64,000 bases of DNA. Source: Phycisphaeraceae bacterium (GTDB taxonomy: Bacteria > Planctomycetota > Phycisphaerae > Phycisphaerales > UBA1924). The notes below the pieces were generated by a model, which saw only the letters and a list, made by a program, of their open reading frames with translations, was not told where the DNA came from and did no database searches. The position numbers and the translations under genes were made by a program. The DNA lies in NCBI GenBank assembly GCA_019636675.1, contig JAHBXC010000001.1:930001-994000 (forward strand), in the 5' to 3' direction. Of this stretch, positions 17,902-26,274 are shown piece after piece (position 1 is the stretch's first letter; every line of letters starts with the position of its first letter).

Positions 17902-18392
17902 GCGCGACGCTCCTCTCGCTTGCATCTTCTCGATCTGAGGAAGTAGCGAGAAGGAAATGAAGCCCAAAGAAAGGGCTCGCTGTCTCCCATAGCTTCGCGA
18001 TAGGCGTTGGGGCGGCATTGCTCCGTCTCCTCTCTGCTCCCCCTCCTGTCGAGCGCAGCGAGATGGGAGGGGCCAGGGGAGGGCTACCAGAACTCCGGGC
18101 TTCCCTCCTCAACATCTCACTTTCCCTTCTCTCACTCTCCCTCCGGTGCCACCACACAAAGTGTGGTGCCTACCCCTTCTACCCCTTCTCGATTTGAGGA
18201 AGACAGGGACAAAGAAAGGCGAAGCCCCAAGAGGGTGTAGCACCACACTTCGTGTGGTGGCACCCGGATTTCTCCGATTTTCCGGTTCTCAGACCTTCCA
18301 ATCCGCCGGCGTTTCCGGTACATTGCGGCCGCACAGAACGCGCCCTTCGGGGGCCGCGTTGATCGAGTCACTCCGTTCCGAGGAGCGTCGCC
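17902..18392. other. Repeat-rich intergenic region
   Basis: No convincing gene in 491 bp. Two relatives of a TTCTCGAT(C/T)TGAGGAAG sequence lie at about 17928 and 18180. A palindromic doublet is at 18146-18267 (listed separately). GC is lower than in neighbouring genes. The leader of the next gene occupies the last ~80 bp. Confidence 0.6.
18146..18267. repeat. REPIN-like doublet of inverted palindromes
   Basis: Two hairpins in opposite orientation. One is CACCACAC-AAA-GTGTGGTG (18150-18168) and the other CACCACAC-TTC-GTGTGGTG (18241-18259), each with an outer GGTGC and TAC arm in mirror order. About 70 bp lie between. This is the layout of a REP doublet; no RAYT transposase gene is in the window. 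Confidence 0.7.
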
Positions 18393-19538
18393 GTGAAGAT
18401 CCGTTCGTGTGGTTCTGTTGTCAGCGTGCTCGCGTGCGCGTCGGTCGTTGTTGCGCAGGGTTCCGGGGGCGGGGGCGCGGCCAACAACCAGCACCTGCGG
18501 TTCACGCAGGAGCACGGCTTCACCTTCAGCACCATCGGCGACGCGGGCAACGCCCCCGCGCAGGTCCCCAACTGGCGGCCCTCGCCGCAGAACCCGGGCC
18601 CGACGCGCCCGCTGGGGGGCGTGGATTACGAGTATCGCATCGCCACCACGGAGGTGACCTGGGGGCAGTACTTCGACTTCGTGCAGGCGTATGCGCCGGT
18701 CATGCCGACCGAGTTCCGCCTCGGGATCGGGACGCGGGATCGCCTCGTGCCTGAGGGAAGCATGTCGCTGAACAGCCCAATCCAGTTCGCGGGTCTGTCG
18801 GGCGGCGTGGCGCAGTTCACGCTGGACCAGTCACGCGCCGACAAGCCCGCGACCTCGAACTGGCTGTACTTCGCGCGCATGGTGAACTGGCTGCACAACG
18901 GCGCCAGGCCCGCGTCCGAGGTCACCAGCGCGGACTTCGAGACCGGCGCCTACGACACTTCGACCTTCGCGCGCATCCCGACCGGGCCCAAGGGGGTGTC
19001 GTACCGGACCGACCAGGACTCCCGCTCGCCCGACGCGAAGTTCTGGATCCCAAGCGCCGACGAACTCGCGAAGGCGACCTTCTACGACCCCAACCGCCAC
19101 GGCGAAGGCCAGGGGGGGTACTGGCTCTACGGCCACTCCAGCGACGACGCGCCGATCCCGGGGGACCCTGCGCTCGGCGGTGAGACCAACGCAGGGCGCG
19201 ACGGCATCGAGTGGCCCGCGGGGCAGTTCAGGCCGCTCGACTCGGGCAGCTACCCGCATGTCCAGAGCCCCTGGGGCCTGCTCGACACCACCGGGGGTGG
19301 GGCGGAGTGGACCGAGACCTGGCGCGAGGATCAGGAGTTCATGAACCAGAGTCGGATCGTCCTCGGGGCGGCGGCGTACCGCGATCCCGCGCACTGGGAC
19401 ATGGAAGAAGCGTACTGGCTCGGGCCGACTACCGGAGACGGCACGCTCCGGCTGGCCGCGGCGATCCCCTCGCCGGGCGCGGGGGTGGCTCTGGGTCTGG
19501 CGCTGATGATGCACACAACCGCACGCCGTCGGCGGTGA
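18393..19538 (+). CDS. Secreted FGE-sulfatase-domain protein with PEP-CTERM-like tail
   Basis: A 381-residue protein with a signal peptide (about 1-21) and a formylglycine-generating-enzyme/sulfatase-modifying-factor fold. Typical motifs are IATTEVTWGQYFDF, FWIPSADELAKATFYDP, SPWGLLDTTGGGAEWTETW and LGAAAYRD. The catalytic cysteine pair of true FGE is not visible, so this is probably a non-catalytic member. The last ~24 residues (IPSPGAG, hydrophobic stretch, then four Arg) look like a PEP-CTERM sorting signal. Start is GTG preceded by GAGGAG. It is the last host gene before the prophage. Confidence 0.85.
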   Translation: MKIRSCGSVVSVLACASVVVAQGSGGGGAANNQHLRFTQEHGFTFSTIGDAGNAPAQVPNWRPSPQNPGPTRPLGGVDYEYRIATTEVTWGQYFDFVQAYAPVMPTEFRLGIGTRDRLVPEGSMSLNSPIQFAGLSGGVAQFTLDQSRADKPATSNWLYFARMVNWLHNGARPASEVTSADFETGAYDTSTFARIPTGPKGVSYRTDQDSRSPDAKFWIPSADELAKATFYDPNRHGEGQGGYWLYGHSSDDAPIPGDPALGGETNAGRDGIEWPAGQFRPLDSGSYPHVQSPWGLLDTTGGGAEWTETWREDQEFMNQSRIVLGAAAYRDPAHWDMEEAYWLGPTTGDGTLRLAAAIPSPGAGVALGLALMMHTTARRRR

Positions 19539-19602
19539 CGCGCATCAACGCACCACGCACGCGTCGACCCGCGTCCTCCCGGCCGCGGCTCTGACCCGAT
19601 GT

Positions 19603-19608
19603 CCCCGC
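19603..19608. repeat. Putative target-site duplication, left
   Basis: CCCCGC directly outside the TG of the left end; the same six bases directly follow the CA of the right end (62375-62380). In GC-rich DNA a chance match is possible, but it coincides exactly with the ends of the inverted repeats. Confidence 0.75.
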
Positions 19609-19649
19609 TGTTCTGTCGCGCGATAAGGGCTTGCCGATTTGCGAAATAA
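19609..19649 (+). repeat. Left terminal inverted repeat of prophage
   Basis: Aligned without gaps to the reverse complement of 62334-62374. The blocks TG, TCGCGCGATA, GGG, TTT and GAAATAA are identical, about 29 of 41 positions. Presumed transposase-binding end. Confidence 0.85.
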
Positions 19650-19664
19650 GCCAGCTCGCAAATC
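19636..19664. repeat. Perfect 9-bp inverted repeat at the left end
   Basis: GATTTGCGA and TCGCAAATC separated by 11 bp, overlapping the inner part of the terminal repeat. It may be a second transposase site in inverted orientation. No T-run follows, so it is not a typical terminator. Confidence 0.6.
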
Positions 19665-19682
19665 TGTAGCGCGAACCCCCCC

Positions 19683-20027
19683 TCAGCTCACCACGGCATC
19701 GTCCGCGTACCAGCGCCAGTTGGTCCCGTCGCAGTACGCCGGGCGTGGCCCCCCGCTGCCCGGATCGTTGACCCATGCCATGCAGCGGCTCGTGTTCGAG
19801 CCCGGCCCCGGCAGGTCGGCGATGTCGTAGCCCTGCAGCCGAACCAGCCCCACCGCCTCCACCCTGAGGGGAGTGGCCTTGGCCTCAAGGGCCGAGGCGT
19901 TGCCCGCGTACACCTTGTCCTGGGGCGCGAGCACCTCCAGGGCGTCCTGGATCGTGGCGTCCCACCCGGCCTGGCCGGCGGCGAGGTCGCTGAGGTTGAG
20001 GGGGTTGGTGGCGGGGTCGATGGGCAT
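19683..20027 (-). CDS. Small tail-fibre/tip-associated protein
   Basis: A 114-residue protein, the last gene of the late operon. The C-terminus has the pattern RPAYCDGTNWRWYADD, typical of repeats and ends in phage fibre proteins of the 'DGT.WR' kind. The N-terminus is helical. Probably a host-binding or fibre accessory protein at the tail tip; specific function unknown. Confidence 0.65.
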   Translation of the reverse strand: MPIDPATNPLNLSDLAAGQAGWDATIQDALEVLAPQDKVYAGNASALEAKATPLRVEAVGLVRLQGYDIADLPGPGSNTSRCMAWVNDPGSGGPRPAYCDGTNWRWYADDAVVS

Positions 20028-20033
20028 GGCTAC

Positions 20034-22547
20034 TCACTCCAGCGTGACGGTGACAACGGCGGCGGCGCGCGAGCGGCGCCCACCACGGGTAGACCAGACG
20101 CGCGCGACGAACTCCGACGCGGGCGAGCCGCCGTGGTCGGCGGCGTTCATGACGGCGGTGTAGAGGACGCCCCCCGCCGGGGGGCGGGTGGAGTCGCTGT
20201 CGAGCGTGATGGTGCGCCTCAGCTCGAGGCCCGATCCCGTGTCCGACCAGACCTCGACAGCGAAGGGCCCGTCGCGGGAGGGCTGCATGGTGGTGGCCAT
20301 GCCCGCGCCGCGCTCGCCCGCGGCGTACCCGGCGCCGTCGCGCACGCGGTAGTCCCAGGTGATCCGGACATCCTCGCCCGTGAGATAGGTCGCCGCGCCC
20401 AGCTGGTCGTTGGCCCGGGCGTTGAGCGGGGGAAGCGGTCGCGCGGCGCGTGCCTCGATGACCAGCGTCTTGGCGTCGATGTCGCCGGCGTCGATCTCGC
20501 CTGAGCCGCCGATGGGCAGGGCCTTGAAGTGGCCCTCGGTCCCCTCGGCCACGGCGACGCCGATGGGGAACGGGGTGATACGGACATCTTCGGACCCGGT
20601 GGCGAGCACGACGAACGGCGTTCCCGCCGGCCAAGCACGCTGCGCGGTGTCGTACCTGCCGCGCACCAGCCCGACGAGGCGGTGACGCCCCGAGCTCGCG
20701 GGCGCGAGCCCCACCGCTGCCCGCACGAACACGATCTCCGCGTCGGCGCCCTCGCCGATCAGCGCGACCTGACGCCCGGCCAGCCACTGGTTGCCGAGCA
20801 TGGCGTCCGAGAGGTCCTCGAAGTCCTCGACCTCGTCGTTGAAGGCGAGGATGACCGGGCCGTCCTCGCGCGAGCCGTCGCCGTCGACGATGGTGCGGGT
20901 GACGGGGAGGTCGTCCTCGAGCTCGCCGCCGAAGGCGACGCGCGCGTCCTGGCCGAGCACGGCGTAGGTCATCGCGTTGTCGGAGGCGAGCGCGACGGCG
21001 CCGGTGGAGACATCGTTAGCCCGCACGCGCGGGAGCGCGACGCGGGCCTGGTCGGGGTCGCCAAGCCCACGCGACAGCCCGTGAGGAAGCTCGAGCGGCG
21101 TGAAGAAGAGGTCGGGCGAGAGCGAGGGAAGCACGGGCGGGGGCCCGATGATTGGCGGCGTGAAGGCGAAGACCCGCCGACCGTACTGGTACACCGTGCA
21201 GGTGAGCACCGCCGCGAAGGCCAGCGGCTCGGGGTCGCGCCCGACCACCATGCACAGGCGGTCGGGCTCGCCCACGAGCCGGAGGATGAAGGCGTCGCCG
21301 GGTCGCAGCTCGCTGGCGCCTCGCAGCGCGCGGAACTCGAGGGTCTCGGCCTGGAGCAGCGTCTCGAACGATCGGCGGTCGGCGACCACTCGCGCCACAT
21401 CGGGCGTGGTCACGGCGCGGAGGTCGATGCGCGTGGGTCGCACCTGGCCCGAGATCTCGATCGACCCGTCCGCCTGCAGCGGCACGGGCATATCCCGATA
21501 CTCGTGGTTCGCGTCGCGGTAGGTGCAGACCACCTTGTTCCGGCGCAGCGGCGGGTCCGTCTCGACGATGCGGACGCCGCCCTCGCCGATCACGCCCTCG
21601 TCGATGACGGGCAGCTCGACGATCTCGTCGTCGTCGGGGATGCGCACCAGCCTCGGGAACAGCAGCCCGTCCTGCTCGAGCATCAGCCCGCCGGCGTCGG
21701 CGAGGATGTCGGCGATGATCTGCGCGCCGCTGGCGGCGTTCGCCGCCAGGTAATTGAACGCCAGGCCCTCGTCGGCGCAGCGCATCCCGACCTCCTCGAA
21801 GCGGTCGCACCAGAGGCGCCAGCACGGGATGCCCAGACCCAGCGGTTGCGGGAGCGTGAGCAGCGCCCACAGCGCGTGCGCCGGGTTGTGCCCGCCCTTG
21901 TCGTACGCCGCCTCGAACCAGTTGGGGCTCTCGGTGAGCGGCGCGACGAGGCGGCGCTCGACCTCGATGCGCAGCGTCGGCCAGATGGGCGAATCGCCCA
22001 GGGCGAGCCGACGCGCCTCGAGGTAGCAGAGGTGCGGCCAGGAGGACTCGACGCCAGTGCCCAGCGTGCCCGCGCCCTCTCCCTGCCCGAGCGAGGCGTT
22101 GACGGGCTGGTCTGACTCGCCGAAGTAGACATCGAGGTTGCCGGGGTTGGGCGACCTGGTCGAGATCGTGACGCCCGATCCGGCGCTCGACTCGAGGGGG
22201 CCCTCGTAGATCACCTTGCCGCCGTCGACGCGGATCTGGTGCAGGGTGTCGACGGCGCCGGTGCACACGCCGAGCATCCCCGCCTCCTGGTACGAACGCC
22301 CCGCCCCCTTGCTCGTGGACTTCTTCCCGCCGCTCTTCTTGGAGCGGCGATCGCCGGCGTAGAGCATGTGCGGCGCGACCTCGTATCGCCCGATCACCAT
22401 CGGGAGCGCGGCCCCGCGCTGCGCCAGCACCGTGGGCTGCTGGTCCCAGCCGATGTTCTCGGCGCCCGCGCCGCGCTTGCCGGTCAGCATGCTCAACGCG
22501 CCGATTCCGGCGCCGATCGCGAGCTTGCCCAAAAGTGCCTTGCCCAT
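20034..22547 (-). CDS. Tail tip / host-specificity protein (GTA orfg15-like)
   Basis: An 837-residue central tail-tip protein. The N-terminus has a Gly/Ala hydrophobic segment, then a Lys/Ser-rich loop (about 70-90), then long beta-rich domains. Its place after the NlpC/P60 gene, and its length, match the host-specificity protein of gene transfer agents and related siphophages. ATG 22547 overlaps the stop of the preceding gene as TGATG, and is preferred over the in-frame ATG at 22562. Confidence 0.8.
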   Translation of the reverse strand: MGKALLGKLAIGAGIGALSMLTGKRGAGAENIGWDQQPTVLAQRGAALPMVIGRYEVAPHMLYAGDRRSKKSGGKKSTSKGAGRSYQEAGMLGVCTGAVDTLHQIRVDGGKVIYEGPLESSAGSGVTISTRSPNPGNLDVYFGESDQPVNASLGQGEGAGTLGTGVESSWPHLCYLEARRLALGDSPIWPTLRIEVERRLVAPLTESPNWFEAAYDKGGHNPAHALWALLTLPQPLGLGIPCWRLWCDRFEEVGMRCADEGLAFNYLAANAASGAQIIADILADAGGLMLEQDGLLFPRLVRIPDDDEIVELPVIDEGVIGEGGVRIVETDPPLRRNKVVCTYRDANHEYRDMPVPLQADGSIEISGQVRPTRIDLRAVTTPDVARVVADRRSFETLLQAETLEFRALRGASELRPGDAFILRLVGEPDRLCMVVGRDPEPLAFAAVLTCTVYQYGRRVFAFTPPIIGPPPVLPSLSPDLFFTPLELPHGLSRGLGDPDQARVALPRVRANDVSTGAVALASDNAMTYAVLGQDARVAFGGELEDDLPVTRTIVDGDGSREDGPVILAFNDEVEDFEDLSDAMLGNQWLAGRQVALIGEGADAEIVFVRAAVGLAPASSGRHRLVGLVRGRYDTAQRAWPAGTPFVVLATGSEDVRITPFPIGVAVAEGTEGHFKALPIGGSGEIDAGDIDAKTLVIEARAARPLPPLNARANDQLGAATYLTGEDVRITWDYRVRDGAGYAAGERGAGMATTMQPSRDGPFAVEVWSDTGSGLELRRTITLDSDSTRPPAGGVLYTAVMNAADHGGSPASEFVARVWSTRGGRRSRAAAVVTVTLE

Positions 22548-23152
22548 CACCGCGTCTCCCAAGTGGTCACGGGACGGAACACGAACGCCACGCGCCGACG
22601 CATCGCGTCGTCGCGGAGCGAGCCGATGCAGACGCGCCCGCCGGGCCCGCCTCCGCAGTGAAGGAAACGCCCGAAGGGCTCGAGGGCGATCGCGGCGTGG
22701 TTGGCGTTGGCGCCCTCCCCCTCGCTCAGGCGCAGCGCGAGGACATCCAGCGGCTGCACATCGCCCTGGTCCTCAACCAGGCGGAGCGGGTAGCGCTTGA
22801 GCATCCACCGCGCCGCGCCCGTCATGTCTGCGTCGCCACCGGACGCGAACGCGTCCGCGTGAAGGCCGCTGTCCTGCGCTGCGCGCGGGCAGGGCCCGTG
22901 GTCGACGACCAGATGGAACATGCCCAGCCGGCGGAGCGCGTGGTCGAGCACCGCCGCCACCAGGTGCGTGCAGTCCACGCCGACGCCCTTGGTCTGCTGA
23001 CCGGCCCGGTGGGGCGTGCGCATCCACGACGCAGCCTCCACGAGGATGCTCTCGATCGCCGGCTCGAGGGCCCGCGCGAAGATCGGCTCGTCGCGCGACG
23101 CGTCGAAGCGGGCCGCGCGCAGCATGCCGACTGAAGTGCGAGCGCCGGTCAT
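22547..23152 (-). CDS. Tail-associated NlpC/P60 cell-wall peptidase
   Basis: A 201-residue NlpC/P60-fold hydrolase. The nucleophile is Cys61 in GVGVDCTHLV and the catalytic His is in NANHAAIALE at about 158. In siphophages and gene transfer agents this gene sits between the DUF2163-type gene and the host-specificity gene, and helps the tail tip pass the cell wall. It is the only recognisable peptidoglycan hydrolase in the prophage. Confidence 0.88.
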   Translation of the reverse strand: MTGARTSVGMLRAARFDASRDEPIFARALEPAIESILVEAASWMRTPHRAGQQTKGVGVDCTHLVAAVLDHALRRLGMFHLVVDHGPCPRAAQDSGLHADAFASGGDADMTGAARWMLKRYPLRLVEDQGDVQPLDVLALRLSEGEGANANHAAIALEPFGRFLHCGGGPGGRVCIGSLRDDAMRRRVAFVFRPVTTWETR

Positions 23153-24036
23153 CGGCTCCCTCCGCTGAATCCGGGGTTGTAGTCGGGTATCGCCACGCCG
23201 TACCCGCTGAAGCGCGAGAGATTGTTGAAGCGGCCCACGCAAGAAGGCTTGTCGCGCGGGCAGCCAGCCGTCACGCCCACATACTGCTGCAGCCAGCGCT
23301 CGGGCGGCTCGCCGCTGAGCAGCGCGGTCCCCGAGGCGTGGTCGTGGTCGAGGATGTCGAACACCAGCCCGTTCTTTCTGAGCCGACCGAACCGCGCCCA
23401 CCCCACTGGCATCACGATGCCGCGCAGCTCGGGCTGGGTGCTGAGCACATCGACGGCGACGGTCCGACCCTCGATAGCCGTGAGCACGCCGGCGACGGTG
23501 ACATCTTCGATGGGGATGCCGCACGAGGTCGACGCGAGCGCCCACTGGCAGTCGGGCTCGGCCAGCACGCACAGCGGGATGTCGAGCATCGACTTCACGC
23601 TCGAGCAGCGGATGCGCACCGTCGCCCTGGGGTCAGCGCCGACGATCCAGTCGCGCTCCACGAAGTGCCCGCGCGCCTGGATGCGCCAGGTCGACTCGTC
23701 GGCGGGGTCGCCGCGCCGCACGATGACCTCGATGGGAGGGTGCCCCTTGCGCACGACGCTGCGCAGCGGCTCGACGCCCCGGGGCAGCGACAGCTCGAAG
23801 GGCTCATCCTCGACGGCGCCGGTCTGGCGCGACGGCTCGTAGCGCAGCCCGGCCAGCGGCTCGTAGCGCGTGGTGGCTCCGTCGGCGATGACGGGCGCGT
23901 GCCAGGTCGTGTAGCGCGCCGAGCCGCTCTCGGGGCGGTCGATGCCCGTGATACCGGCGTTCGGGTCGCCCCAGCGCAGCTCGACGAAGAGCGCGAGGGC
24001 CGAGGCGGAGGACTGAAAGATCGTAGGGTCTGCCAT
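23149..24036 (-). CDS. Phage BR0599/DUF2163 family tail protein
   Basis: A 295-residue tail-tip component, with the N-terminal DUF2163-like part and the C-terminal phage_BR0599 region. The latter shows GCPRDKPSCVGRFNNLSRF, whose two Cys and FNN motif are typical. It corresponds to orfg13 of gene transfer agents, a hub protein of the distal tail. Its stop overlaps the start of the NlpC/P60 gene by 4 bp. Confidence 0.85.
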   Translation of the reverse strand: MADPTIFQSSASALALFVELRWGDPNAGITGIDRPESGSARYTTWHAPVIADGATTRYEPLAGLRYEPSRQTGAVEDEPFELSLPRGVEPLRSVVRKGHPPIEVIVRRGDPADESTWRIQARGHFVERDWIVGADPRATVRIRCSSVKSMLDIPLCVLAEPDCQWALASTSCGIPIEDVTVAGVLTAIEGRTVAVDVLSTQPELRGIVMPVGWARFGRLRKNGLVFDILDHDHASGTALLSGEPPERWLQQYVGVTAGCPRDKPSCVGRFNNLSRFSGYGVAIPDYNPGFSGGSR

Positions 24037-24039
24037 CGC

Positions 24040-26274
24040 TCACTCGCTCTCGCAGCTGAAGACGGGGCACACATGGACGCCCACGCCGAACTCGACCCGC
24101 CCGCCCAGGGAGTAGTCGCTCCGATGCCCGAAGGTCATGGCGGTGATCCCCTGCCTGCTCGTGACCGCGCCGCTCCAACCGCCGAAGACAGGGCTGAGCG
24201 CCAGCGCGTTCCACGACGCGCCGCCGGTGAAGGCGCCGGCGGCGTTGACGGAGCAGTTGATCGTGAAGATGCCCTGCGTGCTCGGGTTGCTGTCGATCGC
24301 CGGAACGCCGGTGACCCGGACGAACAGCCGCACGATGTCCGATTCGGCGTTGTACCACTGCGCCTCGATGTTGAGGAACCCCAGCGTGCCGGCGGGGATC
24401 GTCGTCGGCCCCGCGCCGGCGGAGTAGGGCCCTGCGCGCCGAAAGAGGTTCTTCGGGCTCTGCGCCACGCCAACCGCGCCGGTGTCCAGCCGCCAGCGGT
24501 CCGTCCAGGTCGACCCGCCGCGCGGCAGCTCGACATCGAAGGCCGCGCTGGCGAAGTTCTGCAGGCGCTTGGCGCCGCCGAACGCGTTCTCCCAGTACTC
24601 GCCGTGGAAGAAACCGACGACGCGGATGGTGGGCGCAGCGCCCAGCACCAGGTCGAAGTCGCCGTCGAGGTCGCACGCCGCACGCTCGTCGCTCCCGGCG
24701 CCGGCGACGGGCAGCGGACCCTCCCATCGGTCCGAGCCCGGGCACGGGCCACCGGAAGCGACCTGACAATCGGCGCAGGGCTCGCCGACAGGGCCCACGA
24801 CCGCGACATCGATCGATCGCTCGTCGACGACCTCCTCGAGCGAGAAGGCGCTGCGCGCGTGCCGCCCGTCGATCCATTGCTCCGTGAGCCCGTCCTGGGC
24901 GAAGCGCACGCGCACGAGCCGCGCGATGCCCAGCAGCTCGCTCACCGCGAAGGTGGGCAGCGCCTCGTGGAGCGTCAGCCGCTCGACGGCTTTGCCCCCC
25001 GAGGTCGTGTTCACGCGCGCCGTGACGCGACGCGCGTACCGCGACCCGTCGCGCCGCTCGATGAGGATCCACTCCGCGGCGCCAGCCGTGCCCGAGTACA
25101 CGGGGAACACCGCCGCCGGCGAGCGGTCCGCCACGCGGGTGCGCTCGATGTCCAGGGTCGTGCCCGTCACGCTCGTCACGCTCGGGGCGACGCGCAGCTC
25201 CTCGACGGGGCTGCGCGCGAAGAAGGGCAGCGCCCCAGCCGCGCGCGAGTCGAAGAACTGCAGCAGCCGGCGGGCGCGCTCTCGGGTGAAGCCGATCGAT
25301 TCGACGCGCAGGCGATGCGGGGCGTACGGACCCACCACGATCGCGCCAAGCCCGTCGTCGTTCCCTCTGCCCTGCAGCGCCGTCGCCGCGAAGCCCGCGC
25401 GCGAGCGCCCGCCCTCGAAGCGCACATCGAGCAGGGGCAGCCCGTCCGCGATCACCGTTGCGCCCGAAGGCGACGAGCCGAACGCCACCAGGGGCGGGAT
25501 GCGCGGGCCCCCGGTCTGCGTGGGGTCGGCGCCGAAGGCCGTGCTCGCGGTCCCCGCCGTTGCGCCCAGCTCGCGCAGCGCCACGCGGATGCGCGCGTGC
25601 CGGTCGGTCATCCACTCGGGCTCGCTGATGAGCAATGGCTCGACATCGATCAGGGGCACAAGCCGCGCGCCCGCCCGGAACGATCGCTGGATGTACTCGA
25701 GGCTATCCGCGGCCTCGAATCGCACGCGGTCGGGCTGGATGGGGTCGCCCCCGGAAGACGACACGCGCACGCGATGGAGCTCGAAGTACGGCCACGCCAT
25801 CCCGCGACCCGACGCCCCGTGGGGCCCGCTGGCGGCCTCGGCGTCCACCAGCATGACGCGCTGCCCGCGGGCCAGCAGGCGCCAGGAGGGATCGCACTTG
25901 ACGAAGTCCTGGAAGCCGCCGAGCACATCCTCGGTGAGCTCTGTCTGTTCGCTCCACAGCGGCGCGAGCGTGGGCGCCCGCGCCATGCGGCGCAGCCCGG
26001 CCAGCAGCGCCACCGCGTCGCCGGGCGCCTGGGCCCCGAGCACATACTCGACCGTCCGCCGCGCCGCCCCCGCCAGCGCCGCCCGCTGGGCGCCGCCGGT
26101 GAAGGCCCGCTGCTCGAGCGTGGTGTAGGCGTGCGTGATCTGCACCCCGGCGATGAAGTCGGGACGCAGACAGTCCACGAAGGGCCAGCTCTCGCCGAAG
26201 GCCGGCAGCGTCGCGCTCGACGCCAATGGCCGGGCGCGCATCAAGCCAGTGGGCACGCCGTTGGCGAAGGCCAT
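24040..26274 (-). CDS. Large distal tail protein
   Basis: A 744-residue, beta-rich protein directly after the tape measure gene, in the position of distal tail protein genes of GTA-like tails. It has an unusual Cys-containing region (CADCQVASGGPCPG, about 505-520) and repeated aromatic beta strands in the last 200 residues. It is longer than the ~210-residue DUF2460 proteins usually found here, so it may carry extra carbohydrate- or receptor-binding domains. I do not recognise a specific family. ATG 26274 overlaps the tape measure stop (TGATG). Confidence 0.65.
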   Translation of the reverse strand: MAFANGVPTGLMRARPLASSATLPAFGESWPFVDCLRPDFIAGVQITHAYTTLEQRAFTGGAQRAALAGAARRTVEYVLGAQAPGDAVALLAGLRRMARAPTLAPLWSEQTELTEDVLGGFQDFVKCDPSWRLLARGQRVMLVDAEAASGPHGASGRGMAWPYFELHRVRVSSSGGDPIQPDRVRFEAADSLEYIQRSFRAGARLVPLIDVEPLLISEPEWMTDRHARIRVALRELGATAGTASTAFGADPTQTGGPRIPPLVAFGSSPSGATVIADGLPLLDVRFEGGRSRAGFAATALQGRGNDDGLGAIVVGPYAPHRLRVESIGFTRERARRLLQFFDSRAAGALPFFARSPVEELRVAPSVTSVTGTTLDIERTRVADRSPAAVFPVYSGTAGAAEWILIERRDGSRYARRVTARVNTTSGGKAVERLTLHEALPTFAVSELLGIARLVRVRFAQDGLTEQWIDGRHARSAFSLEEVVDERSIDVAVVGPVGEPCADCQVASGGPCPGSDRWEGPLPVAGAGSDERAACDLDGDFDLVLGAAPTIRVVGFFHGEYWENAFGGAKRLQNFASAAFDVELPRGGSTWTDRWRLDTGAVGVAQSPKNLFRRAGPYSAGAGPTTIPAGTLGFLNIEAQWYNAESDIVRLFVRVTGVPAIDSNPSTQGIFTINCSVNAAGAFTGGASWNALALSPVFGGWSGAVTSRQGITAMTFGHRSDYSLGGRVEFGVGVHVCPVFSCESE

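Noticed and set aside
19636..19664. Inverted repeat as an att core of a tyrosine integrase
   Set aside because: There is no integrase gene, no matching core at the other end, and the DDE transposase with inverted ends explains integration.
19683..24036. Gene transfer agent cluster
   Set aside because: The tail tip order is GTA-like, but transposase, repressor, methylase, terminal repeats and target duplication show a transposable prophage.
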